DNA from: Desulfovibrionaceae bacterium
GTDB lineage: Bacteria > Desulfobacterota > Desulfovibrionia > Desulfovibrionales > Desulfovibrionaceae
Assembly: GCA_031082225.1 (NCBI GenBank)
Contig: JAVHLG010000024.1
Span: 1-54,413 of the forward strand
Direction of reading: 5' to 3'
Length of the DNA stretch: 54,413 nucleotides
The notes beneath the pieces are model-generated. The model was not told the DNA's origin. It ran no database searches and saw only the letters and a list, made by a program, of their open reading frames with translations. The translations under genes were made by a program, and so were the position numbers. Positions 53,092 to 54,413 of the stretch are shown piece by piece; the first letter of the stretch is position 1, and each line of letters opens with the position of its first letter.

Positions 53092-54291
53092 TCAGCCCTC
53101 CCCTGTGGGCTCCTCGTGGGTCAGGCAGTGCACCGCACCGAATCCCCAGGCCAGTTCCACGGCGTGGACGCCGTGCACGGCGCGGCCCGGGAAGCAGTCG
53201 GCCACAAGCGACAGGGCCGTGCGGTCGCTCGGATCGTTAAAGGTGGGCACCAGCACCACGTGGTTGCCGATGTAGAAATTGGCGTAGCTGGCGGGCAGCC
53301 GCACCCCCTTGTAGGCCACGGGCTGCGGCATGGGCAGGTCGATCACCGTCAGATGCACCCCGGAGGCCAGCCGCACCCCGGCAAGCCGCTCCCGGTTCCC
53401 GGCCAGGACGCGGTGGTTGACGTCGGACGGGTTGTCCTCGCGGCACACGAGCACCGTATCCGGCCCCACGAAGCGGCAGAAGTCGTCCACATGGCCGTGG
53501 GTGTCGTCCCCGGCGATGCCCCGACCCAGCCAGATGGTGTTTTCCACGCCAAGATGCGCGGCAAAGACCGCCTCATAGTCCGCACGCCCCAGGCCGGGAT
53601 TGCGCACCTGGGTCGTCTGGTCCAGGAGACATTCCTCCGTGGCCAGCAGGTCGCCCCGGCCGTTGCCGTCCACGGCCCCGCCCTCCAGCACCACATGACG
53701 CCCCGCGATGGCCGGTTCTTCCAGGGGAAGCCCCAGGCGGTCGGCCACCTGTGGGCCGACGGCGAGGTCTTTTCGATGGTTGGGATATTTTCCCCAGCCG
53801 TTGAAGGCGAAGCGTACGGCGGTCAGGGACGTGGCCGGTGCGGCCGGTGCGGCCGGTGCGGCCGGCCATGCCGCCGCCGGGGACGCCTGGAAACCCTGTA
53901 CGTCCGGCGGGACTGGCGGGACTGGCGGGACCGGTGCGATCCGTGCGGCCGGTGCGGCCGGTGCGGCCTGTGCGGCCTGTGCTATCGGCGTCCGCACGAA
54001 AAAGGGCAGGATGTCGCGGGTCCAGTTGCGGTCCAGGTCCATGGGGACGAACGCGACATGCGACATGTCCGCGCCCGAATCCGTGAGCATGCGCCGGGCC
54101 TCGGCCCGACGGCCGTCGTCCGTGACCAGAAGCCGCACGGTCTGGGAGCGGGACAGAATGCGGATCATCTCCACAAAGGACCATTTCACGGCGGCGAACT
54201 TGCCCGGCCAGTCGCCCGGGTTGTGGGGCCAGCCCATCCAGACCGCGCGTTGCGGGTCGAATTCGGCGGGCAGGCGTTTGGCGTTGGTCAT
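53092..54291 (-). CDS. aguA: Agmatine deiminase with internal repeat insertion
   Basis: 399 residues, about 30-50 longer than usual. The core motifs are present: AVWMGWPHNP, DRNWTRDILPFFV, GGAVDGNGRGDLL, GIAGDDTHGHVDDFCRFV and the catalytic cysteine in WGFGAVHCLTHEEP near the C-terminus. It converts agmatine to N-carbamoylputrescine and ammonia. Between FFVRTP and VRFAFNGWG (about residues 102-160) lies an Ala/Pro-rich stretch encoded by tandem 9-bp repeats (53837-53986), not found in typical family members. The start ATG has weak GAG upstream. No neighbouring amidase gene is seen. Confidence 0.9.
   Translation of the reverse strand: MTNAKRLPAEFDPQRAVWMGWPHNPGDWPGKFAAVKWSFVEMIRILSRSQTVRLLVTDDGRRAEARRMLTDSGADMSHVAFVPMDLDRNWTRDILPFFVRTPIAQAAQAAPAAPAARIAPVPPVPPVPPDVQGFQASPAAAWPAAPAAPAAPATSLTAVRFAFNGWGKYPNHRKDLAVGPQVADRLGLPLEEPAIAGRHVVLEGGAVDGNGRGDLLATEECLLDQTTQVRNPGLGRADYEAVFAAHLGVENTIWLGRGIAGDDTHGHVDDFCRFVGPDTVLVCREDNPSDVNHRVLAGNRERLAGVRLASGVHLTVIDLPMPQPVAYKGVRLPASYANFYIGNHVVLVPTFNDPSDRTALSLVADCFPGRAVHGVHAVELAWGFGAVHCLTHEEPTGEG
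53837..53986. repeat. Clustered 9-bp tandem repeats inside the agmatine deiminase gene
   Basis: Three tracts of in-frame 9-bp units are seen: three copies of GGTGCGGCC (53837-53863), three of GGCGGGAC[T/C] (53906-53932) and five variants of GGTGCGGCC (53942-53986). They encode APAAPA, PVPPVPP and APAAPA/QAAQAA segments. Length changes of 9 bp keep the frame. Confidence 0.85.
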
Positions 54292-54413
54292 GGCGTTTTC
54301 TCGTCATCCATCATGAAAGACAGCGTTGGTTTGGTTGGCCGCGTTCGATCTGTTTTCGTCCAGTCCCATCTTTTTCCCGCTGCCCCATCCGGGGGGTCCG
54401 GGGGGAATGATTC

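Noticed and set aside
54292-54413. Partial genes at the right edge
   Set aside because: Frames are open on both strands over this short span, but none has a ribosome-binding site or a recognisable protein; homopolymer-rich sequence fits an intergenic region.

Overview
The window is a GC-rich chromosomal segment from a sulfate-reducing deltaproteobacterium of the Desulfovibrio / Solidesulfovibrio / Desulfolutivibrio type. This placement is inferred from gene content: a rubredoxin plus rubredoxin:oxygen oxidoreductase pair, a DcrA-like chemoreceptor with a c-type haem motif, a tetrahaem cytochrome c, futalosine-pathway menaquinone genes, a PurS-PurL fusion and a MucR/Ros-like regulator. No 16S gene is present, so the species is not determined.

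Layout. Positions 1-843 hold the AT-rich 5' part of an unrecognised gene that runs off the left edge on the minus strand; it looks like the end of an acquired island next to tRNA-Val(GAC) (1168-1242). From 1338 to 9387 runs a translation block: thrS, infC (apparent AUA start), rpmI, rplT, pheS, a mntA-hepT toxin-antitoxin pair, pheT and a MerR-like regulator. From 9515 to 17882 come a FecR-domain secreted protein, a small DUF2065 membrane protein, a UDP-sugar dehydrogenase, mqnB-mqnD-polyprenyl synthase and purL. From 18174 to 22453 lies a redox-sensing and oxygen-defence block: tetrahaem cytochrome, haem-c chemoreceptor, a structured leader or small RNA, rubredoxin and ROO. From 22543 to 28759 are chaperones and regulators: HU, MucR-like protein, two Hsp20 proteins, a zinc ribbon, htpG, and a GAF-domain gene with gap. 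From 28931 to 34992 are a MarR/membrane methyltransferase operon with twin operators, then holA, radC, acyP and lon.

The region 35037-36114 is a higBA toxin-antitoxin cassette bracketed by two 108-bp structured direct repeats. The rest (36413-54291) holds a GH18 protein, a cold-shock/TM2 fusion, mqnE, a secreted hypothetical protein, a PilZ protein, a zinc ribbon, a ferredoxin, a BPL-N-domain protein, a BI-1 family protein, an LpxK homologue with a lost P-loop, adhE, a low-complexity J-domain protein, cheX, a DsbD and an agmatine deiminase carrying an internal tandem-repeat insertion.

Genes working together: mqnB, mqnD, mqnE and the polyprenyl synthase all serve menaquinone synthesis. Rubredoxin passes electrons to ROO for O2 reduction, and the haem chemoreceptor with its cytochrome probably senses oxygen or redox state in the periplasm. 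A second dispersed repeat of about 103 bp with imperfect terminal inverted repeats lies directly on the stop codons of two unrelated genes (11969-12072 and 44536-44637).
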